A DNA stretch of 64,000 nucleotides from Butyriboletus loyo. Lineage: Eukaryota > Basidiomycota > Agaricomycetes > Boletales > Boletaceae. The stretch covers positions 62,001 to 126,000 of the forward strand of contig JBBPSI010000004.1 in assembly GCA_038093515.1 (NCBI GenBank). The letters are read 5' to 3'. The notes under the pieces are model-generated. The model searched no databases, had not been told where the DNA came from, and worked only from the letters and a program-made list of their open reading frames with translations. Below, piece by piece: positions 1-12,263 of the stretch. Numbering within the stretch: position 1 is the first letter of the stretch; every line of letters starts with the position of its first letter. The position numbers and the translations under genes were made by a program.

Positions 1-31
1 GAGGTATGGGGGATGGTACAAAGTGTGTGGT

Positions 32-1290
32 TCACGCAGTCGAATTCCTTCTCTTGGCCCATTCAACGAACTGGTCTATGATGGTGGGCCAAGCGGCTGT
101 GTAGGATCGTCAACTGCATGTTGCTTGGAAAGAACACATCACATATGTACCTTGGTCGTCATGTTTGTTAAAGTCCCCGTCAAATGAACGGATAAAGTCT
201 GGGAGCTGCGCTCCGTCAGCAAAGGGGTGGAAAAGTGCCTCGATACGAACCATCTGCCAGGTATCTTTGCTCACAGCGACGTCATCCCTTACTTTCATAT
301 ACTCCAGCCACATCTCCGTGTGTTCTCTCGTCCATCCTTGGCCCACATCCATGTCAACATCCTCTTCCTCATCGGCTGGTGTATGTCTCAACGCTTCCCT
401 GCCCACGCCAAAGTACAAGAGCGATTTCCAGTATTCGAGAGCGGTATCCTTGGCTGGGTATAGTTGCAGGATGAGTCAGGGTCGAGCACATGGAGCAAAA
501 ATTGCACTTACCAAGGCTACGCTGACCCTCTGACCGTGCAAAACTAAACGTGTAATTGTAGACCACGCGGAAGTACGACGGCTCGGAGCCAAGTTTGGCT
601 TCTAAACGTGTGAGTGCGGTCTTCATCCCGTCTATGGTGTCGCACCTGTTCATTCACATCAGCGGTCCGAGATAACCGGTGGGGTGTGGAGCGGAAGCTG
701 ACCCGATATTCTTCCAACCATCTATCCATCCTTTCCTATTCCACACTCCTAAACTAGGCGATTGAAGCTCGAAGGCGAGCAGTAGGAGTTTGGGCGTATC
801 ATCTTCTCTTTCCATGTTCTCTGCGTCTTGTTTGAAACCCAGATCGGTGAAAAACTGGACGGTGCCTTGAGTGGAGATGACGTCTCTGTCTGGATCTATT
901 ACCAAGGTTCATCCAGGTTGCCTGACCAGGGGTGATCGGACCATTATTACCTTTGTATTTTTCGAAGAGGGTGGCCAATTTGCTGGTCGAGGCTCCGGAT
1001 TCCAGTCGGCGACTCCCGCTTTCTTGGAAGAAAGCATCGATGGCGGCGTCCAGTCGTTTATGTTTGTCGAGGTAGCGCTTGGCTTCCTTGAGTCTATCGG
1101 AGAGCGATCACGGATAACCCGAGTGGGATGATTGATACGATGCTCACGATGCGCCAGTTATGCTGCAAAAGTCAGCATAGGCATCCTTGGTCGATCTTGC
1201 CTAGCAAGCGTCAATACGACGTGTTCGCGCAGAGGGCGGCGGGGATATGGAGTGAACAAGACAACTGACCATCTATGGGTGGATTTAGAA
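32..1290 (-). CDS. DCN1: DCN1-like cullin neddylation protein
   Basis: DCN1 proteins are scaffold E3 factors that dock the NEDD8-E2 Ubc12 onto cullins. Exons read (minus): 1162-1148, 1093-951, 894-703, 645-512, 453-251, 205-151, 96-32. The joined protein has the UBA-like N-terminus (ITGASLKEAKRYLDKHKRL, then DAAIDAFF), an LFEKYKDP link, and the cullin-binding PONY domain ending SKDTWQM, LPDFIRSF, AAWPTIIDQFVEWAKRR. The length, about 270 residues, is normal for the family. One exon is only 15 bases (1162-1148), but it supplies the conserved ITGA. The first exon, carrying the start codon, could not be fixed and should lie within about 1170-1290. The family call is secure; the N-terminus is not. 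Confidence 0.85.
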
Positions 1291-3940
1291 GGTGCCGATG
1301 CGCAAGTGGCCGTGAACACCTGACGAATATCCACGTCGGGGACTGGCAGGTCGTCTGAAGGTGAAACGATGACTTCGGTGCCCGGTGCGATAAGCGGATG
1401 ATTCCGAGCCGCTGGTATCGAAATCCAAGGTCACGTGCGACCTCGTTCCATTCCCTGCCACGCTGGCTGCCGTGTGCAGCGTTTCCTCGTCGGAGAGTGG
1501 CTTCATTCACGCATCTGAGCCGCGCTACGTCGTCTCATTTGCTCGGAAATCGCAGCTCGACTATTATGGGCTTTCCACCTCAAGTTCCGTTCGCTTCATT
1601 GGCTGTAATTTGTGATCATCCCAATGCCATCATGGCGGCGTTCCATTTTCATTTCGCAGCGCATGCCAGCGTCAGATGTGTTCCTCCTCTTCTCGTCTCG
1701 CAGCCGATAGCTATTTTCAGGCCACTTCATTGGTTGCCAAACCCCGTTCAGGCATAATTGCAACCACTGAGCGCGGTTATTCTCGGCTTTCGCATGTGAC
1801 GGTCCTTGTGCTGCTGGTGACGGTCTGCACGTCTTCTTGTATTGACTCGCGTTGTGTCTGCGATATGATGGCTTCATGACTCGACCCCTTGCAGCTCCAC
1901 ATTGCATCGCTGTGAGTTCCCCGTCGTTGCTTTTCCCATTTGTGGAGAGTGGCCTGTGAACACATGCTCAAACACATGTCCTATCACCTCGAACGACAAA
2001 ATGAAAAGATGCCTTGTTTGATCGCCAAGTATTCTTACCGGCACTCACCCAAGTGTGACTTCCATTCTCTGCCAACCCCTTTGGGACCCATGATGCCATC
2101 TGGTGTGATCGAACATGTGCAGGCGGGTGCAACCAGATATCTATTCGCGAACGAAGAGTTGCGCCATGATCTAGGGCACCTCCGGTTTAGGCCCGAGACA
2201 ATGCTGTCCGTTTGGTATCAATAGTTATGTCACTCTCTTCCGCCCTTGCCTGCCAAAACGGTCCACACTGACGGGTTCCTATTAGCTCTATCCCATGCAG
2301 CTGACAGTTCCACGTCATTTCCTCTCAGCGCCTTATCGTGCGTGTTCCGTGTGATCGCTAGTCGGAGCTGGTTGATATAGATGTGCAGACGATGTCTTGT
2401 CCTCCGTGATTCCAGACCACGATCATATCAACGTCGCCACATTCGGATCCGACCCAGATGGGACTTTCTAACACAATGAAGATGGCACAGGTCATTTCGA
2501 CCTACACCATCCGTGTCGAACGGGACATTCCACGCAGAAGTAGCTGTGAGAAGTTCCCTACAGCGGGCGGCGCTTCCAGCCTATATTTCTTGATTTTTAT
2601 TTTGCTTCATCCCCCCCTTTTTTTTTCTGTTTGACAAGCGTGACCTTTGCTCGAGAGGTGAGATGTGGGAACGTCAAGGCGTGGCTCACGAGAAGATACA
2701 TTTAGTGCTCGGGGCGACCCACATTGGAGTCGGTCCGAACGCTAGGCCTAATACGTACGAATGGATGACTGAGCATGGGCTCGCTGGGTGCAATGAACAA
2801 GGACCACTCCAACGTTCCTGGCACCTGTCCGTATCGACCCCATTTATAAAATCATTGAGCTGGGCACCGAGTCCTCCCAGTTTGTAGGCGGATCAATGTC
2901 ACGGCCAATCAGCACTGCAGAAAAAAAAAAAAGCCCGGCGGAGTGTGGCAAAGCGATAACGATTGAAGACCGTTTTGCAGATTGTGTAAAAAGGGACACA
3001 CACTTCCGTCATCGCATTCCGTCATCCAGCGATGTCGTTCAAAACCGGCCAAAAAAAAACATGATCGATATCTGCGATCCCAATGTCCGTATTCATGTCG
3101 TGGCGTGCGTGCAACTACAAGTGTTTCTCCTCCCCCTGAGCTTTCTTTTCGAGTTTTCTGCGGACGCATTATGAATCTCTGCCCCCATTTTGCAAACAGC
3201 TTTTCGGCATTCGCTTATAGGTAGAGTCCCCGAGGTACGAGCCCAACGGTCGCTGGTCGGATAACACCTGAAACCTTCGCTCCCGGTCTTGGCCACGCTT
3301 CCCGGCTATATATATGTTTTTGGGTGGAACAGGTCGGTAACCACGTCCGAACTCGTGCCAAAGTGCGAAGCGTCCTCACGAAGACACGAGCGATCGTTCT
3401 CGCTCAGGCACCCGTTCCCAAAACTAGAGGCACCGAAACCCGCGTCGCCATGTTTTGTGAGAGAAAATGACACCAGTGAGGAAACCGCAAGTCTGTGTGC
3501 CACCAATTTTGCGAGGCACCGACGGAGAAGTCGATGTCGCGCGCGGGAGTTGCCGGACCTTGATCGCGATCACACTTGTTTTGTCTCCAGGGAGAGGCGA
3601 TTTTTTATAAATTTTATTATATGGAACTGCACACCGGTGGCTATTCCGTGATAGCAGACAGGGCAGCATGTGGAACACTGTTCGAGTACCAACTCGGTAT
3701 CATCACGCCGGTCGTAAGGATATACGTGGACAATGCCGAGTGGGTGTACGTTTGTGGCGGGGATTAAGTTATAACAAAATACTTCTGGCGATGGACACAC
3801 TAGAATACAAGGTATAGTGAATAGCACAGATACAATAACGACAGTGGGCTGGTATATATAACAGGTATCAATGCGACGATCGTGGGTGGATATACTTTCA
3901 ACATCAGGCATGGTGTCACCGGCCAAGTGAACTTACAGAA
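1291..3940. other. intergenic, no gene recognised
   Basis: About 2.6 kb with only short, low-complexity or frame-inconsistent ORFs. It holds homopolymer tracts near 2617-2630 (C then T), 2929-2940 and 3050-3059. The right end is the 3' flank of the proline-rich gene and the left end is upstream of DCN1. An unusual or very short gene cannot be ruled out. Confidence 0.5.
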
Positions 3941-4823
3941 TCAATTCCGGACAATCACACGCCGAGTGTGTTTGCCTGCCCGTCGGCGGTCTGCGTATGG
4001 CGTAGGTTGACGCCAAGCCTCGTCCGTGTCATCTCGGTAGTCCTCTGGGGCCTGAAACTCCACTTTTGTCCCAGGACGTGGATCGTGAGGTGGTGTACGT
4101 AAAGTCATCCCGCTTTGATGTGATGCTGGTGCGTGGTGATTGAGGGGGAGCTGGGGTGGCTGTCCGTGGGGAGAACCAGGGAACATGCCAGGTGATTGTG
4201 TGGGTGCAGGTATTGGGCGAGATTGCCGGGGTGGTTTGGGGCGAGGATAAGATCCCACGGGAGAGGTCGATGAGTCGGTGGGGGACTGATGTTGTGGATG
4301 TGGATGGAGTTGTGGCCAGGTCCGCGGGGGACCGTTGTGTGCAGAGGATTCTCTGCTTTTTGCACTGATAACGTCGTCGGACGGTGAGGGCGGCACGTCG
4401 ATTTCGACGCGCACGCGAACGATTTCTTTGCCCGCCTGGGCGAAGAAGGCACGCTCCTGTCGTTTGAAAAAGCCACTGGTTGGGCCGGGTCTCATCTCGG
4501 GGAAGTTGGCGGGGGGTGCGGGGGGGAAGAGGGCCATGAGCTCATGTCCTGTGGGTGGCGCGGGGTACTTGCGGGGGACAGGGTTGGTGTCTTGGGTGAG
4601 GTTGACGTCTGTGGGAGATCAGTGGGTGTGATGGAGGGAGGAGGGGGGAGTGACCTCGCAAGGAGCTCGGGGAGAGGGGGCGCCTGGAGGGGATGTGCGC
4701 AGAGGGATGGGACTTGGGTGGGGGGCTGCGCTCGGCGGCGGTGGTGGTGGAGCGGGAGGAGGAGGAGGGGGAGGGGGAGTGTTCTGTGACGGGACGGAGG
4801 TGGAAGGACATTGCGGTGGACAT
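3941..4823 (-). CDS. proline-rich protein of unknown function
   Basis: Two exons, 4823-4655 and 4608-3941, are separated by a 46-base GT-AG intron that restores one frame of 278 codons plus stop. The N-terminal third is Ser/Pro-rich. A more ordered core follows around residues 70-130 (MALFPPAPPANFPEMRPG, SGFFKRQERAFFAQ, VRVRVEIDVPP), and the C-terminal half is again rich in Pro, His and Gln, with a basic end. No known domain or signal peptide is seen. The core without low complexity suggests a conserved fungal protein, but I do not recognise it. A second in-frame ATG lies 12 bases downstream. Because the TATA box is only about 30 bases upstream of the first ATG, the second could be the true start. 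Confidence 0.6.
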
Positions 4824-4849
4824 GGACGGGAGGGGAGGAGGGGAGGGGA

Positions 4850-4856
4850 TTATATA
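4850..4856 (-). promoter_or_regulatory. TATA box of the proline-rich gene
   Basis: TATATAA on the minus strand, 27-33 bases upstream of the ATG at 4823. This spacing predicts a very short 5' leader, or translation from the second ATG (4811). Confidence 0.45.
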
Positions 4857-6525
4857 TGCGAGGGAGAGTATGACGGAGACGGATTCGATGATCGACGGAG
4901 AGGGCGGGGAATTAAGAGAGGCCCGGGTTTGAGGATGTTCATATCCTGCAGCGGACGACGGAGCGAGAAATGGATTGTCTCCGGTCCGCTTGGTCAGTTT
5001 AATGACGAAACTGCCAGGCTGCGCTTGCCACGAGGTCACCCAACAAGCGAGCGGGTCTTGCCAGCGCGCGCAGGTCTCCCATTGACTCATCGCAACGCAG
5101 CATTCTCTGGACCAGATCAGGCTGGATCTCGCTCTCATTTCCTTGTTGATTTACCCGTAGCTATAATTGAATAGAATAGAACGCGATTCATCATCCGTGC
5201 GTGTACAATCCCTCTGATGGCCCGGTCATGGCCCGCATCAGCTTCGCAGGTTCTCCCCGCGTTCCTATCGCTGTCGGTAACTTTATGCCTCAATCGGCCC
5301 TTTCTTTTTCTTCCATCTCGTCGACATTTCCGAACCCGCCTGGCATTTGCGAGCTCTGATATTAATCGTCCTCTTTTGATCGGTTGCGCTCTCACAACCT
5401 CTCACACTCCCTCTTGCCTGTTCATCGGACTTTTCTCTTGCGCAGACAGGTCGGCTCCAATGCTCCCAACTCGTCTCGACCTGTCAGTGGGAGATCTCCC
5501 AGAAACCATCATCTGTCGACGAATTTACTTCTTTCTCTCCTCTTCTTCACCGCCGCATCTGGGCGATCTTGGCTTGAATCTCAGCTCGTCCATCCCACCC
5601 TGGGACAGCTCCTGTCATCATATCAGTTCACGCCATCCCCTTTACGACCACGTCACATACGTTATGTATGTACTATTATTCATTTTATCACCACGCTTTT
5701 CATCTCCCTCCTTAGTCCATCTCTTATCCTCCCTCTCGTCGTTATCAACGCTGCTGGGAATTATTTCCTTTCCGCATCCTGTCCGCCGCTCTGAATGCTT
5801 CTGTCAATAATGAACGCCCACCTCCGCTTTCCGGTCCGCCTGGTTCGATTAGGCAACTATTGAATACATGTCGGAAACGACGCGCTTCGCGATTATCATC
5901 ATCATCATCGCCTGGATCCATTCTCAAGCCCATACCATAGATCTGGCGTCATGGCCAAATCAACGTTCCTTGGCAGGCCCTGTGTGCAGTTTCATCATAT
6001 CCAATCTGCCACCGAACCGCTCGTCGGCGTTCTCGTGCCCAAGGTGATACCTCAGTCCCTATCCCTCCACACTGTCCCGACACAGACGGTGTCTGGAACC
6101 GACGTCGATGGGATCCCATTGTCCTGATCATCACTGGGTACCTGTCGTGACGTATCATGATGGGAAGAGTCGCTGGGAGCCTCGATCCTGCTATTACGTG
6201 CCTGCTGTAGTACTGGTACAGGCTGTCGCTGTCTCGGAAGTCGACACCCGCTTCTCTCGCGCTTGCTCGCTTGGCATCCCCTCGATACGTTCCCAACGTC
6301 CAAAAGAGAAATAAAACTCCTCACAGCCCGCGGGGAGGTTTCATCCGGCCCTTGGACATCCTTCAGCCCCGCGCCACAGGAATGATGCACTGCCCATTTT
6401 GCTCAGCCACCACGTATGGGAATCGATGACATAATCGGCTGTACAATATCGATCTCAACGACGTTTTCACCAGCGACGACCGGCCAGACTCATCCAGCGT
6501 CAATTAGAAGATACCCACACCCACG
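4857..6525. other. intergenic between divergent genes, with possible small secreted ORF
   Basis: Upstream region of both the proline-rich gene (minus) and MPP6 (plus). From 5217 to 5800 the plus strand is strongly pyrimidine-rich, as is common in fungal promoters and leaders. A 59-codon ORF at 5868-6047 (plus) starts MSETTRFAIIIIIIAWIHSQA, which resembles a signal peptide. Part of that hydrophobic stretch comes from an ATC microsatellite, so the ORF is weak. Confidence 0.4.
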
Positions 6526-7413
6526 ATGGCCGAGAAGACTCTCAGTACCGGAACACTGAATCTGCGATTCATGCAGAATGCTCGCCGAGCACAGCAGCTT
6601 CCGTGGGTCGAACCTGAACAGGCACATGTAAAGGACGATGCGGAGTGGGAGATATCGCCCGAAATCAGGGAGGCATGGGGACCGAGTGCTTATCGCGGCG
6701 AGAAGGCGTGAGTTGCTATTCGTGTACTGTGTGTTCTGACAATGTACATTTACGACCCGCGTGTTTTTTGGACTTTGGTATCAGCGTCACTCACGAAACG
6801 TCATACCTTCCATTTCTCTTCCCTTCGCTTCATGATACGCCTGCTGCGGACGGGCCGTCATCTTTATCTCCTTCAAACGCATTGCGTCCACGAGGTCGGC
6901 GAGTTTTTAACAAACGGGGCGAAGAAATTACCCAGGAGGTCCGCGGTTCGTCCTTACATCATAGGATCACCGGGCTAACCATCGTGGCTTCGTTTCCAGG
7001 TCTCGAGTTCAAAAACGGACGCCGCACCTCCAGAGAACATAGACCAAGAGGCAAGCGAACAGACAAAAAAGAGCCGACCACACTCGATATCGTCTACCGG
7101 CGTGGCTTCTCTCACAACGAGGCAGTCCAAAAAGGCCAACAAGGATCCTTCCAAAGACGCGAAAAGTGTTATTTTTGACATGGCTGGCGTTGGGACTGAC
7201 TTGCGACAATCCTCGATGCAAGGAACCTCGTTCTTACGGCCGTCCGGTGTTGACGGACCGGCAGCCCTGGCCACGACGTCCGATTCCACGAAGGCGACAC
7301 CTCGGTCGTCAACCGGAGCTACGAATTCCCCCAAGCTAAAGGTAAAAAGGTCTCGCACGTCAGGGGACGTAGACAAAGCAAAGAAGAAGACGAGACTGGC
7401 AGTAATTGAGTAA
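6526..7413 (+). CDS. MPP6: MPP6-like nuclear exosome cofactor
   Basis: Three exons (6526-6707, 6785-6938, 7000-7413) give 249 residues. The N-terminus LSTGTLNLRFMQNA matches the short conserved signature of the M-phase phosphoprotein 6 family (yeast LSRNVMNMKFMQRA), which tethers the helicase Mtr4 to the Rrp6-exosome in the nucleus during pre-rRNA and ncRNA processing. The middle has YLPFLFPS and RRVFNKRGEE, a pattern typical of fungal members. The C-terminal third is Lys/Ser-rich with KSVIFDMAGV and a terminal basic KAKKKTR. Both splice junctions keep frame. MPP6 proteins have little globular structure, so the call rests on these short motifs. Confidence 0.75.
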
Positions 7414-9481
7414 TCAAACGAAACCCCGCAAGTACGTCCTTCGGTTGCCGAGGCGTACATGCATACTTATCATACCGATCTGCCAGGTGACCAATGGATG
7501 GCATCTGGCGTCGAGGATCGACCGTTATTACTCATTTCCTCGCACTTCGTACTATTTTTCGCTCGATGGTTCCATTACAGCATGGTTTGGCCCAAATCAG
7601 GTCCCCTTGCACACTTGCGGCATCCTGGTGTTATTAGTTGATATGATTAAGGCGTTTATGAAACTTTATCGGTGCGTCCTTGATGGCGTTGATCCCGGCG
7701 TGCCGCATTTTTCATCCCAATGTCGGATGTGAAAAAGAAGGTTCGTACCTTTGATAGCCCTGCGCGCACTTTTCTCAATAGAAGTTCTTCCTGTGGAATG
7801 CTGGCCACGTCATACACTTTCTGTGCTTGGATATGGGCGGCCGCACTGCGGACATGCAACACATACCCCATGCCGTACGCTTCCCCGTCCCACCCACTCG
7901 CCACTCGTCCTTATCGCTTGGATTTGAGTATGCGCTATGCATAGCAGCACACGCTTGGTGCACGTCACGTTCCAATATCGGTACGTTCTCCGGTGGCCGT
8001 CGTGGTCAAGATCCACGATATCTCAGTGCCAAAGGTGTTCAGTTTACCCCCCGTTGGACATATTCGTTGTCATGTGGTGACGATATGCAAAAGAACGTGT
8101 TGCATCATAGCCCACATTTTTCAGGGGTGGGCATTCGGGAGGCTTTACGCGCTCTCGTCGCGTTACGCAATTGCGTGATGGGCGGAACGCACTCGGTTTC
8201 TTTTCTTTTCTTTCTGAGCCGGGGGCGTGTACTTAGCACTCAGGGGTGTTCAGGGTTACGGGCTCGACTGCGACATTCATCGGAACACCCATGACAATTC
8301 TTTTCTTTGTCACCGAAAACCTCACCCCGGGTCGACGTCGAAGTCGAGAAGCGCATGTTGGGTTCCGCGACGGTGACGCAAGCGGCGTTGATGATGCATG
8401 ATGTCCGCTCAAACTCGACCCCGCGTCTCCCCGACCTATCCGCTTGGTCCGTTGCTTATACTCTATCTCGGTGACAACGCGGGGGGGGGCGCAAATGCTG
8501 GGCAATATAAATATACATCTATTGACGACACGAACGCCTGGTCTGGGTTCATTTCTGGATTGAGGGGAGGGAAGATGTAATCTCAGTCGAAACGTCGCGT
8601 CATGTTCCGGTCACGATGGACCCGCGGGGTCGGATATCACTCCGTCTCCAAAAACACGCGAAAACATGAACATGAGCATGGGCATGTTCTTGAGTTCAGC
8701 GTCGCTTTATATCCCCATGCACGTGACACGCAGCCTTTTTATGCGTGCCATTAGACGGCGGCCAAATAAATATCATCGTGCAGCATGCGCATGTTATAAT
8801 TTACTACAATTTTTTTTTTCCGAAAAAGGTGCCTTGCCTCCGCCTGCTCGGAGCTAGTCCCAACCGGGCGATTGGTATTGGCATCGAATCGGATTAGTAT
8901 CCTAATAATTTATGACTTGATCATGACAAAGGGGTTCCTATCGGGCGTGCGTGACAGCCTAACCCAAGGGCGAGCAATAACGTACACGTCTTCGGTTCCA
9001 TGCCAAGAGTCGACGAGGCTTCGACGTTCCACCCCTGAGATATGGATATGTAAGTATTCAAGTATGTATATGTACAAGTCATGTCATCGTATCATAGACC
9101 ATGACGAACGCGTATCGTGATCCCGCTCTCACGTCGCACAGATTCAATTCAATCGCGAGCCCGTCTCCATCGAGTAAGAAAAAAAAAGGCGTGAAATAAC
9201 GTGAGTGACATAAATAGCGCGTTTAGTAAAAAAGAAAAAGAAAAAGCGAAAAAACGAAAACGGAGGTTCATAAAGATAATCCACGTTCGATCGTCTTGGT
9301 TCGTATCAAGCAAAAGATGTTTGGGGGGGAAAAAGAGGGGAGGTGATGGGCGGAGACGAACACGGTTATCCTGATTCAGATGACGCTTGTTGTCATCGCC
9401 ATCTCCCCTTTTTTCCCCTCGTTTATGTGACACCATCGCGTCGACGTCGGCAGAGTGATATCCGAACAGCCAGAATCGCTC
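7414..9481. other. intergenic, convergent 3' flanks
   Basis: About 2 kb between the ends of MPP6 (plus) and the membrane protein gene (minus). It holds only short ORFs with no recognisable motif, an A/T-rich TATA-like stretch near 8507-8516 and an A-rich purine tract at 9178-9260. I see no RNA gene or repeat family. Confidence 0.45.
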
Positions 9482-11721
9482 TCATCCGTCGTCGTCGCCC
9501 GTCCCCGTGAAGCTGCTCCCGCTTGCGGTGTAAAAATCTCCGTCATACAGCGAGCCGGCTGCACCCCTGTTTGCGTTGAGACCGGACAAGAGCTCGCCAC
9601 GCTCGTTCACCCGCATACCCGTACCTCCACTCGAGAACGAGAGATACGCCGTACTGTGCGAATCTTGCCTGCTCGAAAGCATGCCCAAAGAAGGCGTGTA
9701 AGACGATCCGAGGTCCGCGAACCGCACCGAGGAGAACTGGGATGTGGGCGCCCCGGAACGCATGGAATGCAGTGCCACAGAACCCGTGGTCGTTGAGAGC
9801 GTACCTGCAGCTTCCTTCGATCCGAGGGACTCGATGGTCGCCATGCGGCGCACGAAGCCACCCATCATCGCAACATACTCCTCTTCCTCGCCGCTGCTCT
9901 CCTCCTCGTCCTCCCTGCATGTCGAAGACCGCGGTTCGGAAGATACGTCATGCAACGCCGGCCCGCTCGGAATGGCTCGCCAATGTCCTCGCGAGAGCCC
10001 GTGCTCGTCCATCTCCTCGCATAACGATGAGTTCTCGGTATATCCGTCTGGTCTCTGAGGATTGTACATGTCCAGATAAGGATAAGTAGGTTCAGAGGCG
10101 CCATAACCGTAAGAATACACGAGGACGTCATCGCCCTTGACCTTTTCTTCGACGGATTCGCCGTTGTCGTGGGTGGATGAGAAGGACTCCGGACCAGTAC
10201 CGGCCTGTGAAGCATGGCGGACAGGCGCATTCTCCCAGGTCAAAGTTGTCTTCCCAACATCAAGGTGAACACCACTGCCACGATGACCAGGCTTCCAGGA
10301 TGCACAAGATCGGGTCTCCGGTGGATCACGAGTAGTCGTAGGGCTGTGTGAAGTGATGTCAGACAACATTGTATCCGGAGCCACTTGGGTGAGTGAAATA
10401 CGACTCGTTCGTCGCAGCATCTGAGGCGACCACGACGCTGCTGTGACAGCATTGATAGACTGTGTCTGAGACGCCGTTTCAAACCCGACTTGGGTTGGTA
10501 AAGATCCATAGCTAATTGCGTGGATAGAAGGGCCCCGAGATGTAGGTGGTGAGATCCTCGGAAGTGAAGCGTCCCTGGGAGGAGGGCTGGAATGAGAACG
10601 CGAACGACCTGTACAGGAAGTGGAGGGTGTAAGGGTGCTGATTGAGTTGTACTTGGGCAACGTGACGTTAGATTGATTGAGAGTGCGATTATAGTCTTCC
10701 GATCGCATGGATCTGAACGTTGATTTTGAAAAATAGTGTGGGGACGAAGTCGAAAGAGGTGATATATCTTCGGAATCAGACGGGAAGTATGGAGAATGCT
10801 TGTGACTGGTTTCCTCGGAGGTAGGGTGTCGTATCCCGGAATATGAATATAGAGTATAGATAAATGAGAGCTGAGATGCAAGGACGATCAGCATAGTCTC
10901 CAGACCCTTGTCAGACACCGACTCACGACCATCGTCAACGTCACAACGAGTCGCAGTGTTGCCGCAGCCATCCACGCGGAAAATGGTGCCGTACGACACG
11001 GGGACGTTGTCGTATTCGTGGCTGATGTATACCACGAAACATCAATGTCCCAGTTGCAGCGCTGGGTGGGATGCCACAGCAAGACAAGAACAAAGTTAGT
11101 TGCAGCACCAGCAGACAGCAAGAGCACATAACATGCCCGAAGGAGTGATCTCGTGTACCGCCAAGCGCAAAGATGACTTCGCTGGGGAAACAGTGGCATC
11201 GAAATGGAAATAACCACCAGAGCGACCGCAAGCGCAGACGTGATGCCGAGGACGAGAGTACAATCATATTCGGTATCACCCAAACCATCGGCGAATGCAA
11301 GGAAGTAACGGATAGTAGCATACGTTCCCCAGACACCTAAGGACGTTGCATGTAAGGATTGCTTCCACCCAAAAAAAAGATAAGAGACTAGCGTACCGAA
11401 GAGAACTTCGAATGCGATGTTGATCACGTGCAAACGACGAAGTTTCATTTTGGTTTGATGATCTTCTAAGCTCTTATGTTCGGCAGCGGTGATTGGATCA
11501 CCTAAAAGGTTGAGACCCAGATCCCAACCCGACGTCGGTCCATCGGGGTGGGTTGGCTGTCGTTGTATGAGGTCCTGGTAAGCCGCAAATGAACACAATT
11601 GGCTCGTTGCATTCCCATCCCTTTCGGGCGCGGGATGAAGAAAAGGTGTAGCAGAACGCAAGGGAAGATCAAAGTCTTTCTCCTCGATGAAAATTGCGTG
11701 GTGTAGGTCGAGAGCGGCCAT
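9482..11721 (-). CDS. multi-pass membrane protein with long Ser-rich tail
   Basis: Exons 11721-10927 and 10870-9482, joined across a 56-base intron with gtgagt, a gctgatc branch site and ctcag, give 727 residues. About 115 soluble residues are followed by five hydrophobic segments (around FEVLFGTLVSYLFF, WGTYATIRYFLAF, LGITSALAVALVVI, CYVLLLSAGAATNFVL and AALRLVVTLTMVLSFIYTL). The last runs across the splice junction, which supports the intron. The C-terminal 440 residues are a hydrophilic Ser/Pro/Thr-rich tail with acidic patches (EEESSGEEEEY) and are probably cytoplasmic. The arrangement resembles fungal receptor-like or sensor membrane proteins, but I recognise no family and assign no function. 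Confidence 0.65.
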
Positions 11722-12263
11722 GGTTCAAAAGCGAGCGTGGTGGCAAGGTGAGCCTGGTGTGGAATGCGTGAAAGATCGTGAGTCTACAAAAGGATGGAGG
11801 AGGCGGATAGACACCAAGAGTGAAAGAAGAAAACGAACACTTGTTCATAAATACCACGAGGTTTATTTTACCGAAGGCCGCGTTCACGTTGTCTTTTCCT
11901 AGTAGCTGGGTCATCATGCACGTTGGAATTTAGACATCCCTTGTCAGTACTCAGTGGCACAATCAATGTAAACTTTATACTGACCTACAGCTGAAGAAGT
12001 AGAAGTCAATGGTGAAGATGCTAGCGCGATATTCGACATGGCTTTGTTGTCCCTTTTTTTTGTGGTTACCGAAACCTTGAAAGTTCTGTCAGTTTAGCGT
12101 TAGCTCAATTCTACAGGCGGACCAATCACAGTCCAGGAATGATAATTCAGATCACGTAATGGGTGTTAAAAATGGGTCGGCTAGATATCGAGAACCTATC
12201 AGATTGAGTAAACAACGAGTCTGACGAAATCAGTCTATCCCTCTTTCTGACTTTCTTTCGCAG
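11722..12263. other. intergenic between tandem minus-strand genes
   Basis: 540 bases between the FES1 stop and the membrane-protein start; it should contain the latter's promoter. A short minus-strand reading (ATG near 12040) could be an upstream non-coding or leader exon, but no conserved protein emerges. Confidence 0.4.

Noticed and set aside
5868..6047. Signal-peptide-like 59-codon ORF
   Set aside because: The hydrophobic stretch comes from an ATC microsatellite; no splice-consistent extension or homologue recognised.
11880..12045. Possible small minus-strand gene (MSNIALASS...)
   Set aside because: The downstream exon has no conserved content and the frame ends quickly; more likely leader of the neighbouring gene.
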